Shown one piece after another: positions 32,286 to 42,967 of a stretch of 64,000 nucleotides of DNA. Source of the stretch: Candidatus Arsenophonus triatominarum (GTDB lineage: Bacteria; Pseudomonadota; Gammaproteobacteria; Enterobacterales; Enterobacteriaceae); NCBI RefSeq assembly GCF_001640365.1, contig NZ_LWMI01000006.1, positions 310,001 to 374,000 on the forward strand, written 5' to 3'. Position 1 is the stretch's first letter. Every line of letters begins with the position of its first letter. A model generated the notes under the pieces. The model made no database searches. It was not told the origin of the DNA and was given only the letters and a program-made list of their open reading frames with translations. Made by a program: the position numbers and the translations under genes.

Positions 32286-32620
32286 TCAAAATTAAGTCGC
32301 CTAGCTATATGAGCAAAATTTTTATCTGCGATAGAGTTACCGTCTAATGTAATAACAAAGGTTTTATCGCGATGTATATTAATATAGGGAACAGAGTGGC
32401 GAAATCCATTAACTAAATCAGTACGATGTCCTTTCATATGTTCCTCATATAAATGACTGTTCTTAATGAAAGTATTTTTATGATTTTTGACACAAAATAG
32501 CAAGAAGAAATGCATGAAAAATCATTATTATTGCTTCAGAATATATTAGTAGCTAATTATTTATAAAGAGCAATTTATTAATGACAGTTTATTAATGATT
32601 GGTTAAAGTTTTCTATAGTT

Positions 32621-32812
32621 CACAAGTTTCGCACAGGCATATAAAATTCCAGAAATGGCTTAAAAGCAATGGCTAATTTGCAAGTTACTAAAACGCATAA
32701 ATTTGTTTAAATTACAATAAGTTGCTTTTAATTTATAAGATTTTGTCTATTTATATATTATGCTGAATTAAACTTAAAAATAGAGCGTTTTTTTATTGGT
32801 GCGAAACTCGTG
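32621..32812 (+). repeat. MITE copy 9
   Basis: Target duplication TAGTT. It lies 70 bp upstream of amiC, between the divergent argA and amiC starts, and so displaces whatever promoter amiC had. Confidence 0.92.
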
Positions 32813-32881
32813 TAGTTATTTTTTTGTTGTTGATAATATTGAGCGGTTTATAATTATTTGATGCTTTAAGTGGATTTTTCG

Positions 32882-34132
32882 ATGGATCATTCAAATCACG
32901 GTTTTTCAAGACGACGTCTTCTGCAAGGTGCAGTGGCTACTATGCTGTTAAGTATTAGTCCATTCGGGCTAGCTTCATCTTCAAGTATAGTTGCTATTCG
33001 TATCTGGCCTGCCTCTAGTTATACCCGAGTAACGTTAGAATCGAATATTGCTTTAAAATGTCGTCAATTTGCTTTATCTGGACCTGATCGTATTGTTGTC
33101 GATTTAGAAAATATGCAGTTAAATAGTGTGTTGCAGGGCATTAGCCAGCAAATCAGTTCACGTGATCCTTATTTAAAATTAGTCAGAGTAGGCCAATTTG
33201 ATCAAAAAACGGTTCGCTTAGTTTTCGAAGTAAAAACTCATGTTGATCCACAAATGTTTACTATTGCGCCTGTTGCTGGTTTTAAACATCGCTTAGTGGT
33301 TGATTTTTATCCTGCTTCAGGTGTTTACACTGATGATGATCCGTTGTTAGCGCTATTAGAAGATTATAACAAAGGTAAATTGGATAATACGTTGCCGGTT
33401 AAAGCGAAAAAGCCAGCTGGTAAAGCAGGGAGAGATAGGCCAATTATCATCATGATCGATCCTGGCCATGGTGGAGAAGATCCTGGTGCTATAGGAAAAT
33501 ATAAAACGCGGGAAAAAGATATCGTATTGCAAATTGCACGTAGATTAAAAATATTAATTAATCGTGAACCTAAGATGAAAGTTTATATGACTCGTAATGA
33601 AGATGTTTTTATTCCTTTAAAAGTGCGAGTTGCAAAAGCGCGGAAAATGCAAGCTGATTTATTTGTTTCTATTCACGCTGATGCCTTTACTAATCGTAAG
33701 GCGAGAGGTTCCTCAGTATTTGCATTATCGACCAAAGGAGCAACCAGTAATACCGCCCGTTATTTAGCTCAAACACAGAATGAGGCAGATCTGATTGGTG
33801 GTGTCAGTAAAAGTGGTGATAAATACCTTGATCACACCATGTTTGATTTAGTTCAGACGGCGACTATTAATGATAGTTTGAAATTTGGTACAGAAGTGCT
33901 TAAACGGATGGGTAACGTTAACAAATTGCATAAGAACATTGTCGATCAAGCAGGTTTTGCGGTATTAAAGGCACCAGACATCCCGTCCATTCTAGTTGAA
34001 ACTGCTTTTATTAGTAATATTGAAGAAGAACGAAAACTAAAGACAGCAAAATTCCAACAGCAGATGGCAGAATCTATTTTTCGGGGTATTAAAACTTATT
34101 TCGACAACGGCGGAAAACTGGCTTTGCGTTAA
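32882..34132 (+). CDS. amiC: N-acetylmuramoyl-L-alanine amidase AmiC
   Basis: This periplasmic zinc amidase splits daughter-cell septal peptidoglycan and is activated by NlpD and recruited to the divisome. It has 416 residues from ATG 32882 (MDHSNHGF); E. coli AmiC has 417. It has a twin-arginine signal ([16 protein letters not shown]), an AMIN domain (about 40-160) and an Amidase_3 domain (about 190-410). The zinc and catalytic residues lie in [25 protein letters not shown] and VETAFISN. An in-frame GTG at 32870 is an alternative start. The gene is intact; MITE copy 9 lies just upstream. Confidence 0.95.
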   Translation: MDHSNHGFSRRRLLQGAVATMLLSISPFGLASSSSIVAIRIWPASSYTRVTLESNIALKCRQFALSGPDRIVVDLENMQLNSVLQGISQQISSRDPYLKLVRVGQFDQKTVRLVFEVKTHVDPQMFTIAPVAGFKHRLVVDFYPASGVYTDDDPLLALLEDYNKGKLDNTLPVKAKKPAGKAGRDRPIIIMIDPGHGGEDPGAIGKYKTREKDIVLQIARRLKILINREPKMKVYMTRNEDVFIPLKVRVAKARKMQADLFVSIHADAFTNRKARGSSVFALSTKGATSNTARYLAQTQNEADLIGGVSKSGDKYLDHTMFDLVQTATINDSLKFGTEVLKRMGNVNKLHKNIVDQAGFAVLKAPDIPSILVETAFISNIEEERKLKTAKFQQQMAESIFRGIKTYFDNGGKLALR

Positions 34133-34192
34133 GCGAGTTAATTAGACAGATAATAATCTTGTTGGGAAACAAATTTGATATTGAATGAAAGG

Positions 34193-34269
<77 letters not shown>

Positions 34270-34295
34270 TCTGAAATGATTAAGGTTTTTAATAT

Positions 34296-34372
<77 letters not shown>

Positions 34373-34897
34373 TCCGATAGCGGCTCACTATACTCAGGAT
34401 CAGATCCGATGCAAGTTTTTTTCTTAAATATTGCGATATTTTTTATATCTTGTACATAAAATAGACTTGATGATTGTTTTTTGTTCTTTTATGCAAATTA
34501 GCCATCATGCTTATTGATATACTTTGTCAGCAAAAAATCGATAGCGAAATATGTAATCAACAAAAATAAATCCATTATTTTTTTAATGGTCATATAAAAA
34601 TAGTTATTTAATGATTACCTTAAATCAGTAAAATATTTTATCGGAAATTATCTTATCAAATGGGGTAGGGTATAATTTATTGCTAATTTAAATATACAAA
34701 ATAAAATGCAATTCAGTTGATAAATATGATACAGATAATACGCTCTAGTCGTTATCACATGATTGGCTATGCCATGCAGATGAATAGATAACGAATCAGT
34801 TTTTGTTATCATAATAGATTAATCAGGATTTGAATTAATAAATTAGTTTCTTTTTTATTATTGGTGAACACGCTATTTTTGTTAGCTAAGGTTAGAC
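34373..34897. other. AT-rich intergenic stretch (mltA position), no gene seen
   Basis: In E. coli the lytic transglycosylase gene mltA lies near here. The 525 bases hold no recognisable mltA remnant and no convincing open frame; the gene appears lost. Promoters for the tRNAs (minus) and tcdA (plus) must lie here but were not pinned down. Confidence 0.55.
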
Positions 34898-35707
34898 ATG
34901 CAATTACTCCTTTCAGATGCTTGGTTGCGGCGCTTCGCAGGTATTGGCCGCCTCTATGGTCAAAAAGCATTAATGCTTTTTGCTCGTTCTCACATTTGTG
35001 TTGTTGGTATTGGCGGCGTAGGCTCATGGGTAGCGGAAGCATTAACAAGAACAGGGATCGGCACTATTACTCTGATTGATCTGGATGATGTGTGTGTGAC
35101 AAATATTAATCGGCAATTACATGCATTAAGCGACACTATTGGTCAATCAAAAGTTGAAGTGATGAAATCACGTATTTTGCAAATTAACCCTGAATGTCAA
35201 GTTAATATTATTGATGATTTTGTCTCGGCCAGCAATCTAGCTGAGTTGATATCTATTCAATTTGATTATGTGATTGAGGCTATTGATAGCATACGGCCTA
35301 AAGCTGCTTTATTAGCTTATTGTCGCCGTCATAAAATACCTGTCGTCACAACGGGAGGGGCTGGTGGGCAAATTGATCCGACACAGATCCAAGTCAAAGA
35401 TTTAGCAAAAACGATCCATGATCCCTTAGCAGCAAAATTACGTGAAAGATTAAAAAGTGATTTTAAAATAGTTAAAAATAAAGGTAAATTGGGTATTGAT
35501 TGTGTTTTCTCAACCGAACAGTTAGTTTACCCACAAAGTGATGGAAGCGTTTGTAAGGCTAAAAGTAATGCTGGAGGAACAATGCGTATGGATTGCGCCG
35601 CTGGTTTTGGTGCGGCAACAATGGTAACTGCTAGTTTTGGTTTTATTGCTGTTTCTCATGTATTAAAAAAATTGCAGCGTAAAATGATAGCTAGCGAAAG
35701 AGTATGA
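34898..35707 (+). CDS. tcdA: tRNA threonylcarbamoyladenosine dehydratase TcdA (CsdL)
   Basis: This E1-like ATP-dependent enzyme cyclises t6A37 to ct6A37 in ANN-decoding tRNAs. It is an intact 269-residue protein. The nucleotide-binding loop is GIGGVGSWVAEAL (about residues 38-50), followed by LIDLDDVCVTNINRQ and AIDSIRPKAALLAYC, and a C-terminal region with the conserved NAGGTMRMDCAAGFGAATMV. In E. coli it works with the CsdA-CsdE sulfur relay encoded next door; here csdE is a relic, which leaves TcdA without its usual partner. The start is ATG 34898 (MQLLLSDAWLRRF). Confidence 0.95.
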   Translation: MQLLLSDAWLRRFAGIGRLYGQKALMLFARSHICVVGIGGVGSWVAEALTRTGIGTITLIDLDDVCVTNINRQLHALSDTIGQSKVEVMKSRILQINPECQVNIIDDFVSASNLAELISIQFDYVIEAIDSIRPKAALLAYCRRHKIPVVTTGGAGGQIDPTQIQVKDLAKTIHDPLAAKLRERLKSDFKIVKNKGKLGIDCVFSTEQLVYPQSDGSVCKAKSNAGGTMRMDCAAGFGAATMVTASFGFIAVSHVLKKLQRKMIASERV

Positions 35708-35835
35708 AATAATTATTATTAACCTGAGTTCGGGATAAGAAATAAAGTGAAAGTCTTGCTATTCAAATAGTTGAATGCGCATATTTCGTTAAAATACTCT
35801 AACAATCTGGTTAAAGCGTAGAGCATTGTTAAACA

Positions 35836-36905
35836 ATGATGGAAAATCTTACTGAACTTTATTGCCTGATGGATGATTTTTGTAAAGACTTCGAGCCAAA
35901 AATGCATGAAATTTTGCTGAATAACGGTAGTAAGCGTCGTAGACGGTCTACTCAGCTTCCATTGGCTGAAATGATGACACTGGTTGTTTTGTTTCATCAA
36001 CTCCGATTCAGCCAATTCAAGGTATTTTATCTCTATCATGTCGTTTATATCTCAGGAAGGAATTTCCTAACTTGCCATCATATTCACGCTGCGTAGAGTT
36101 ACTTCCGCGCAGTGCCTTAGCTTTAACGGCACTGTTTGAGTCAATTAAGGGAAAGTGCACGGGTCTGTCGGTTGCCGATTCTACTCCGATAGCTATGTGT
36201 GATAACTTACGGATCCGCCGGCATAAAGTCTTCGATGGGATAGCTGAACGAGGAAAAACCTTAACAGGTTGGTTCTTTGGTTTCAAACTTCATGTAATTA
36301 TCAATCATTTGGGGTAAATACTCAGTTTTCGACTTACACCAGGAAACACAGATGATCGGAAACCATTACCTGAGCTGATAAAAGATCTTTCTGGTTGTTT
36401 GTATGCGGATAAAGGGTATTTATCGGCTTCACTGAAACAGCAACTGAAAACAATGGGAATTAACCTTATAACGAATATCAAGAAGAAAATGAAGCCTGTA
36501 CGAGTTTCGCACAGGCATATAAAATTCCAGGAATGGCTTAAAAGCAATAGTTAATTTGCAAGTTACTAAAACGTATAAATTTGTTTAAATTACAATAAGT
36601 TGCTTTTAATTTATAAGATTTTGTCTATTTATATATTATGCTGAATTAAACTTAAAAATAGAGCGTTTTTTTATTGGTGCGAAACTCGTGGCCTGTTGAA
36701 CAGACTTGTTTCGACAAAGCCATCTTGCGTCATCGTCCTGTCATTGAAACGGTATTTGATGAGTTAAAAAATCTTTGTCAGATAGAGCATACGCGGCTAC
36801 CGCTCTCCTGCTAACTTTGTAGTGAATTTATTAGCCGGGCTGGTTGCATATTGTTTAATTCCATCTAAACCAAAGATACCTGTGGCAGGAACATATCTTC
36901 AAGCA
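35836..36905 (+). pseudogene. IS982-family transposase, broken
   Basis: The N-terminal frame (MMENLTELYCLMDDFCKDFEP) loses phase after YHVVYISGR. Further pieces (LLPRSALALTALFESIKGK, SVADSTPIAMCDNLRIR, RLTPGNTDDRKPL) carry stops such as NHLG-stop near 36315. MITE copy 10 cuts the coding region at KKMKP. MITE copy 11 lies just after its end. Confidence 0.85.
36499..36690 (+). repeat. MITE copy 10
   Basis: Inserted in the IS982 transposase gene, with target duplication GCCTG. First base of the left end is T (TACGAGTTTCGCA). Confidence 0.92.
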
Positions 36906-36908
36906 TAA

Positions 36909-37100
36909 CACGAGTTTCGCACCAATAAAAAAACGCTCTATTTTTAAGTTTAATTCAGCATAATATATAAATAGACAAAATCTTATAAATTAAAAGCAAC
37001 TTATTGTAATTTAAACAAATTTATACGTTTTAGTAACTTGCAAATTAACTATTGCTTTTAAGCCATTCCTGGAATTTTATATGCCTGTGCGAAACTCGTG
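36909..37100 (-). repeat. MITE copy 11
   Basis: Inserted at the 3' end of the same IS982, in the opposite orientation to copy 10, with target duplication CATAA. Confidence 0.92.
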
Positions 37101-37144
37101 CATAATTGATAATGCTTATCCCGAACTCAGGTTATTATTAGCGA

Positions 37145-37438
37145 TCAAAGCTCGTTTTGAGCAATTTTTTGACAGACTTTAACCAGCGATTGGATACCAT
37201 CTACTCTTGAGGTACTGAGTTGTTGAATGAGTCCCATTTGTTTAAAAATATCTATCAAATCGATAGATAAAATTTGAGCGGCAGTTTTGCCTTCGATAGC
37301 ACAAAGAAGAATGGCAAGTAAGCCTTTCATTATTCTACCCTATCGCCATAAAAATGAAGAGAGTGGTCAATATTTTGTTGATAACCTAACCAAACGCGAT
37401 TTTCGCAGCCACTCACTTCTATTTCTATTAAGCCTGTT
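37145..37438 (-). pseudogene. csdE: CsdE sulfur acceptor, C-terminal relic
   Basis: CsdE is the SufE-family partner of the CsdA cysteine desulfurase. Reading on the minus strand, IEIEVSGCENRVWLGYQQN includes the conserved Cys. This is followed by HSLHFYGD, a one-base frameshift, then GRIMKGLLAILLCAIEGKTA and LIQQLSTSRVDGIQSLVKV. The first 50 or so residues and the csdA gene are missing. Its orientation opposite tcdA matches the E. coli order. Confidence 0.82.
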
Positions 37439-37581
37439 GCTCAATAGCAAAATTAATTATGACTTACAAAAAAACCAGCCGATGATGATAAAATCATCAA
37501 TTTTTGCATTAAAAATAACCTATTCAAGATTAAAAAATAAACTATTTTTGTATTTTTTAGATGTATCTAACTTGTTTTTAT

Positions 37582-37614
37582 TTTAAGCAACTTTATTTCA
37601 CTATTGAGCAACAT
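37582..37614 (+). mobile_element. IS5-type right-end remnant
   Basis: A diverged copy of the right terminal sequence of the IS5-type element (TTTCACTATTGAGCAACATG against TTTCACTATTAAGCAACACG). Only the end is left. Confidence 0.5.
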
Positions 37615-37718
37615 GCTTACTGTTTTATATTCTGCCGGTAAGCTATGTAGTGGCATACTAAATTTGGCCACCTAAGTTGAGGTGATATGCTTACCTCATA
37701 ATTTTTATAGGTGCCGAA

Positions 37719-38018
37719 ATGAGTAAAATAATTACTGCTGAATTTAAATGTGAAACCGCCAAATTAGTCCTTGACCAAAATTACACCTACCAGGAAGCTG
37801 CGAAAGGCATGAACGTCAGTCTTTCAGCGATTAGCCGGTGGGTAAGAGCCCTTCGTTTAGAACGTCAAGGGAAAACATCGCCTGGTCTGCCATTAACACC
37901 TGAACAAATTGAGTTCAGAGAAATGAAGAAAAAAATCCACCGGCTGGAAATGGAGAATGACATCTTAAAAAAGGCTACTGCGCTCTTAATGTCCGACTCA
38001 CTGAAAAATTTTCGGTAG
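37719..38018 (+). CDS. IS3-family transposase OrfA
   Basis: This 99-residue helix-turn-helix protein ([19 protein letters not shown]) has a leucine-zipper-like end ([18 protein letters not shown]). The A6G slippery heptamer AAAAAAG at 37967-37973 lies in DILKKA. A -1 shift there continues as [20 protein letters not shown] directly into OrfB, the normal IS3 way of making the OrfAB transposase. Confidence 0.88.
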   Translation: MSKIITAEFKCETAKLVLDQNYTYQEAAKGMNVSLSAISRWVRALRLERQGKTSPGLPLTPEQIEFREMKKKIHRLEMENDILKKATALLMSDSLKNFR

Positions 38019-38661
38019 TTGAAAAGCTAAGAGTGCTTTATCCGGTGAAAACTTTGTGTCGTATTTTTAATGTTCACCGAAGCAGTTATCGCTATTGGTG
38101 TCGGCCTAAGGAGCCAGATATTGAGCGGACGATAAAACGTAGCCTAGTCAGCGAAGCGTGGAACGTTAGTGGCGGCTCTGCTGGCGCAAGGACTATCGCC
38201 ACGATGGTTACCAATACACACAACGTGAAACTTGGGCGGTGGTTAGCGGGTAAGTTGATGAAAGAATTAATCATCGTCAGTTGCCAAGAGCGAAAACATA
38301 AATACAACCGCGGTGGAAATGAACGTATTGATATTCCAAATCTGCTCAATAGGCAGTTCGCTGTTACCAAGCCTGACCAGGTTTGGTGCGGCGATGTAAC
38401 CTATATTTGGACAGGCTCACGATGGGCCTATCTGGCTGTGGTATTGGATTTGTTTGCCCGAAAACCGGTGGGCTGGGCAATGTCATTTGCACCAGACTCA
38501 GAATTAACCGCCAAAGCACTACAAATGGCTTGGGAACTACGTGGGCATCCCAAACAGGTGATGTTCCATAGTGATCAGGGAAGTCATTATACCAGTCGTG
38601 AGTATAGGCAGGCATTGTGGCGTTATAGCTAGGCGACTTAATTTTGATTACAAGGTGTGTT

Positions 38662-39027
38662 ATGAGTTATACAATTGATTTTCGACGTAAAGTAATATCT
38701 GTAAGGAAAGCCGAAGGTTTAACAATTCGAGAAACTGCGAAACAATTCCGTATTGGAAAAGCGTCTCTAGTACGTTGGCTTAAACGACCAGAGCCAAAAA
38801 ATTCAACGCCACGTAAGAGGAAGCTCGATAAAAATGCTTTAGCAAAAGATGTGGAACAGTATCCAGATGCTTACCAAAAGGAACGGGCAGAGCGATTCGG
38901 TGTTTGTAAAAAGACTATTTGGCAATCCCTTAAAAAGCTGGGATTAACCTATAAAAAAAACTCTATTCCATCCAAAAACCAACGAAAGCGACAGGCTGGC
39001 ACATCAGCAAAAAAGACAACAGTATGA
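38662..39027 (+). CDS. IS630 transposase OrfA
   Basis: Full OrfA with A8. One silent change (GCGTCTCTAGTA). Confidence 0.85.
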   Translation: MSYTIDFRRKVISVRKAEGLTIRETAKQFRIGKASLVRWLKRPEPKNSTPRKRKLDKNALAKDVEQYPDAYQKERAERFGVCKKTIWQSLKKLGLTYKKNSIPSKNQRKRQAGTSAKKTTV

Positions 39028-39484
39028 AAAAAAAGATAAATCTGTTGTTTTTATTGATGAAAGTGGTTTTTCACATGACACTCCACGAACTCACGGCTAT
39101 TCCCCAAAAGGTCACCGTTGTTTTGGCCTGAAAAACTGGGGTGCTAAGGGAAGAACAAATGTTATTGGCGCTTTATTGGGAACAACCCTTTTTGCTATCG
39201 GATTATTTGATTGCAATATTAATCGTGATGTTTTTTATGTTTGGATCACAAAAATATTGCTCCCAGAACTTCCTGAAAATTCTGTTATTTTTATGGACAA
39301 CGCTAGCTTTCACAAAGGTAAGAATATTGAACAGGCAATTATAAACGCAGGACACCAGATAGAATATTTGCCTGTGTATTCACCAGATTTAAATCCTATA
39401 GAACATAAATGGTCTCAAGCTAAACGTAAAAAGATGGAAACAGGATGCACTATCGATGACCTGTTTTTAATACATATGCTGTAA
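38961..39484 (+). CDS. IS630 transposase OrfB
   Basis: Catalytic half unchanged from copy 3. Confidence 0.85.
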
Positions 39485-39503
39485 TCAAAATTAAGTCGCC
39501 TAG

Positions 39504-39764
<261 letters not shown>

Positions 39765-39775
39765 TGACCACTACA

Positions 39776-40358
39776 CAATTCCTTATGCCCATCGGTGGTT
39801 AGTCCAAGTACTGTGTAGATTGCCTTATTGATATAGTGACCATCATGTTTTATCTTGTAATGAATGGCATCGAGCCAGACAAAAGGATAGAGCGCCTCCA
39901 GAGGGTGTTGTTGCCAGGCTTTTAATTCAGGGAGTAATTTGTCAGTAATATGAGTAATAGCTCCATCTGATATTTCCAGTCCATATAATTCTGCAACATG
40001 TTTTTGAATATCACGATAACTCATGCCTAATGCAAATAACGATAGGATTTTGTTATCAATATCCTCTGATAATTTTGTCTGATTTTTCTTAATGAGCTGA
40101 GGCTCAAAAGCACCTGACCTGTCTCTGGGCGTTTTCAGTTCAAATTGACCTGATGTCGATTTAACCGTTTTTCGAGTAATAGCCATTTTTACGCGTATCG
40201 ATTGACGTTGTCGATAGGTAGTGTTCTATTTCTGCCTGCAGAGCAGCTTCGGTCAGCTGTTTTATGAGTGGTGTGAGTATTCCATCCGTACCGAGTAAAT
40301 TTTTACCTGATTGTAATTGCTTCAACGCTTCATCAAAATTAAATGATTGATTTCTCAT
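39776..40358 (-). pseudogene. IS256-family transposase (mutator type), N-terminal part
   Basis: MRNQSFNFDEALKQLQSGKN is followed by a frameshift after DTRKNGY, then RKTVKSTSGQFELKTPRDRS to FVWLDAIHYKIKHDGHY (first catalytic Asp). The rest is missing. Confidence 0.83.
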
Positions 40359-40413
40359 ATGTCATACATCTTTTTTTTTGAGTTTAAGATATGACACAGA
40401 TTTTTGAACACTA
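39776..40413 (-). mobile_element. IS256-family element, 5' part
   Basis: The 5' end (GTGTTCAAAAATCTGTGTCA on the minus strand) borders gcvA at 40413. The 3' part is cut off by the IS3 element. This insertion removed or displaced the first part of gcvA. Confidence 0.85.
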
Positions 40414-40416
40414 CCG

Positions 40417-41394
40417 GGTTTGAAATTATTTCGTCGGCGTAATCGTTCATTATTACACGAGTTTCGAACCAATAAAAAAACGCTCTATTTTTAAGTTTAA
40501 TTCAGCATAATATATAAATAGACAAAATCTTATAAATTAAAAGCAACTTATTGTAATTTAAACAAATTTATACGTTTTAGTAACTTGCAAATCAACCATT
40601 GCTTTTAAGCCATTTCTGGAATTTTATATGCCTGTGCGAAACTCGTGTATTATTGATTGAAGAAGGGCAAAGTTATTATTTAGATATTAAAGAAATTTTT
40701 TCTTCGTTACGTGAAGCTACTCGGAAACTACAGGCTCTCAGTGCAAAGGGAGCATCAACCGTCAGTTTTTATTACCAAGTTTTGTTATTCAATGGTTAGT
40801 GCCGCGTCTATCGAGTTTTAATCGTTCTTATCCTGATATCGATGTGCGTATTCAGGCTGTTGATCACGAGGGAGCTAAAATGGCTGATGATGTTGATGTG
40901 GCAATCTTTTATGGTTATGGTAATTGGACAGGCTTAAGAACAGATCGTTTGTATGCGGAATACTTAATACCAGTCTGTGCGCCAGCCTTATTAGCGGGGC
41001 GTTACCCATTGAAAAAACCTCAAGATTTGATTCATCATACATTGCTACATGATTCTTCTCGACGTGATTGGCAAGCTTATGCACGTCAATTATCATTACA
41101 AGACATTATTAACGTAGAACAAGGACCCATTTTCAGTCATAGTGCTATGGTTATTCAAGCCGTAATTCATGGTCAAGGAATCGCCTTGATTAATAACGTT
41201 ATGACAAAAAATGAACTTGATACAGGTCGTTTGGTATGTCCGTTTAATGATGTTTTAGTCAGTAAAAAGCTTTCTATTTAGTTTGTCATGATAATCAAGC
41301 GGAGTTAGGTAAGATTGTTGCATTTCGTCAATGGATCCTCGCAAAAGCAGCTAGAAAGCAACAAAAATGGGGATTTGTTACCGGTGAGTTGTAA
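40417..41394 (+). pseudogene. gcvA: Glycine-cleavage regulator GcvA (LysR family), shattered
   Basis: GcvA controls the gcvTHP operon and the GcvB small RNA. The helix-turn-helix is gone, replaced by IS256. The remainder begins GLKLFRRRNRSLLL, is cut by MITE copy 12, and continues IEEGQSYYLDIKEIFSSLRE. It shifts frame near 40770, then matches GcvA closely (PRLSSFNRSYPDIDVRIQAV, DDVDVAIFYGYGNWTGLR, GPIFSHSAMVIQAVIHGQGI). It shifts again after DVLVSKK; the last frame reads FYLVCHDNQAELGKIVAFRQ to FVTGEL. ygdD and rlmM follow as in E. coli. Confidence 0.88.
40456..40647 (-). repeat. MITE copy 12
   Basis: Inserted in gcvA with target duplication TATTA. The left end has CGAA for CGCA (CACGAGTTTCGAA). 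Confidence 0.92.
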
Positions 41395-41440
41395 ACTATA
41401 TGGTAAGTAAAATAATTAATTTAAAAAAAAGGATATTAAC

Positions 41441-41836
41441 GTGAATGCTCGTTTAATGTTGATATTTTCAGGAATTAGTGGATTTTTTTGTGTCGCATTT
41501 GGCGCAATAGGTTCACATTTATTATCACCTTTACTAAACCATGATCAAATAGAATGGATTCGTATTGGTTTACGTTATCAATCAATGCATACTTTAGTTC
41601 TTATGATATTAGGCGCTATCTTATTACGTAAAGTTATTTTATGGTTTTATTGGGGGGGAATTTTCTTCAGTATAGGCATTTTATTGTTCAGTGGCAGTTT
41701 TTACTGTATGGCACTTTTACAAGTAAAATATTTTGCCCATTTGGCACCAGTAGGCGGTTTTTGCTTTTTAATTGGCTGGATATTAATTGTTACTGGTGCA
41801 ACTCGGCTTAGGAATCCAACAATACGTCATGAATAA
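41441..41836 (+). CDS. ygdD: Inner-membrane protein YgdD (DUF423)
   Basis: This 131-residue protein has four hydrophobic segments and is the same length as E. coli YgdD, with matching [36 protein letters not shown] and [14 protein letters not shown]. The function of the family is unknown. The start is GTG 41441 (VNARLMLIF) after AAAAGGATATT. Its end overlaps the rlmM start by 8 bases. Confidence 0.92.
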   Translation: MNARLMLIFSGISGFFCVAFGAIGSHLLSPLLNHDQIEWIRIGLRYQSMHTLVLMILGAILLRKVILWFYWGGIFFSIGILLFSGSFYCMALLQVKYFAHLAPVGGFCFLIGWILIVTGATRLRNPTIRHE

Positions 41837-42926
41837 TAATATTATTTTATATTGTCGTTCAGGATTTGAAAAAGAGTGTGCGGCAGAAATTACTGATAAG
41901 GCTACCCAGATCGGCGTTTATGGCTATGCCAAAGTAAAAGATAATAGCGGTTATGTTTTATTTGAATGCTATCAGTCTACTGATGCAGACCGTCTAGCTA
42001 AAGATATACCCTTTGGTACATTAATATTTGCTCGTCAACTAGTGGTTGTTAGCCAGTTATTGAAAGATTTGCCATCGAACGATCGCGTATCGCCGATTGT
42101 TGCGTTATTGCAAGGTGTCGTTGAACGAGCTGGTGAGTTACGAGTTGAAGTGCCGGATACCAATGAGAGTAAAGAGCTACTGAAATTTTGCCGTAAATTT
42201 ACTGTGCCTTTACGCCATGTGCTTCGTCAACAAAAAATATTGTTGTTGAAAGAAAACCATCAACGTCCGGTTATACATGTATTTTTTATTGCTGCCGGCT
42301 GTTGTTATGTTGGCTATTCTTATGCAAATAACAATTCACCTTTCTTTATGGGGATCCCGCGGTTAAAACTGCCAGCGGATGCGCCAAGTCGTTCAACATT
42401 AAAACTGGAAGAAGCATTTCATCTATTTATTCCTTATGATGGGTGGGAAGAGCGTTTAGCATCTGGTATGAAGGCTGTTGATCTGGGCGCTTGTCCAGGT
42501 GGATGGACCTATCAATTAGTGAAGCACAGTATGATGGTCGATGCGGTTGATAATGGGTCAATGGCCGAGAGTTTAATGCAAACAGGTCAGGTACGGCATT
42601 ATCGAACTGATGGTTTTAAATTTACTCCACACACTAAGAATATTAGTTGGTTGGTGTGTGATATGGTTGAAAAACCGGCAAAAGTTGCTGCTTTGATAAC
42701 AGATTGGTTGTTAAAAGGTTGGTGCAGGGAAGCGATATTTAATTTAAAGCTACCGATGAAAAAACGTTATCAAGAAGTTTCATCAATTTTGAACAAAATA
42801 TCACAGACACTAAACGAAAATGGTATTAATGCTCAAATCCAAGCGAAGCAACTCTACCATGATCGCGAAGAGATCACGGTACATATAAGACGAGTCTGGT
42901 CAGCCTCTATACCAGAGCGGGATTAG
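41829..42926 (+). CDS. rlmM: 23S rRNA 2'-O-ribose C2498 methyltransferase RlmM
   Basis: This 365-residue enzyme methylates C2498 in the peptidyl-transferase centre. It has an N-terminal THUMP-like region ([15 protein letters not shown]), a Rossmann methyltransferase domain with the SAM site [15 protein letters not shown] (about residues 220-234), and [14 protein letters not shown]. The catalytic region [13 protein letters not shown] follows. The ATG at 41829 ([20 protein letters not shown]) matches the family start. The gene is intact and translationally linked to ygdD. Confidence 0.95.
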   Translation: MNNNIILYCRSGFEKECAAEITDKATQIGVYGYAKVKDNSGYVLFECYQSTDADRLAKDIPFGTLIFARQLVVVSQLLKDLPSNDRVSPIVALLQGVVERAGELRVEVPDTNESKELLKFCRKFTVPLRHVLRQQKILLLKENHQRPVIHVFFIAAGCCYVGYSYANNNSPFFMGIPRLKLPADAPSRSTLKLEEAFHLFIPYDGWEERLASGMKAVDLGACPGGWTYQLVKHSMMVDAVDNGSMAESLMQTGQVRHYRTDGFKFTPHTKNISWLVCDMVEKPAKVAALITDWLLKGWCREAIFNLKLPMKKRYQEVSSILNKISQTLNENGINAQIQAKQLYHDREEITVHIRRVWSASIPERD

Positions 42927-42967
42927 AAGAGCAGTGATTAACAATAAAGTTTTTATTTTTTATTGTG

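Larger units (their letters stand above)
31427..32307 (+). mobile_element. IS630-family element, copy 9
   Basis: Complete 881 bp in argA, with TA at 31425-31426 and 32308-32309. Confidence 0.93.
29883..32437 (-). pseudogene. argA: N-acetylglutamate synthase ArgA, broken by three mobile elements and a deletion
   Basis: ArgA makes N-acetylglutamate, the first step of arginine synthesis. The N-terminus starts at 32437 (MKGHRTDLVNGFRHSVPYIN) after GAGGAACAT. IS630 copy 9 cuts it after NFAHI. The amino-acid-kinase part resumes (LHSLGIQLVIVYG, KNIRVTDATLELAKQ, AHINVVSGNF) to 31181. IS982 then replaces about 250 residues. IERENMIIACVALYDYL follows at 30394-30338, MITE copy 7 interrupts, and the GNAT acetyltransferase end ([38 protein letters not shown]) runs to YNYQR. 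There a TGA replaces a lysine codon, although homology continues to about 29883. The divergent orientation between recD and amiC matches E. coli. Confidence 0.9.
35722..37132 (+). mobile_element. IS982-family element with two MITEs
   Basis: Both ends are present (ACCTGAGTTCGGGATAA at 35722, complement ending 37132), with target duplication TATTATTA. Removing MITE copies 10 and 11 leaves about 1.02 kb, the normal size. Confidence 0.9.

Noticed and set aside
34373..34897. mltA remnant
   Set aside because: No MltA-like peptide was found in any frame of this stretch.
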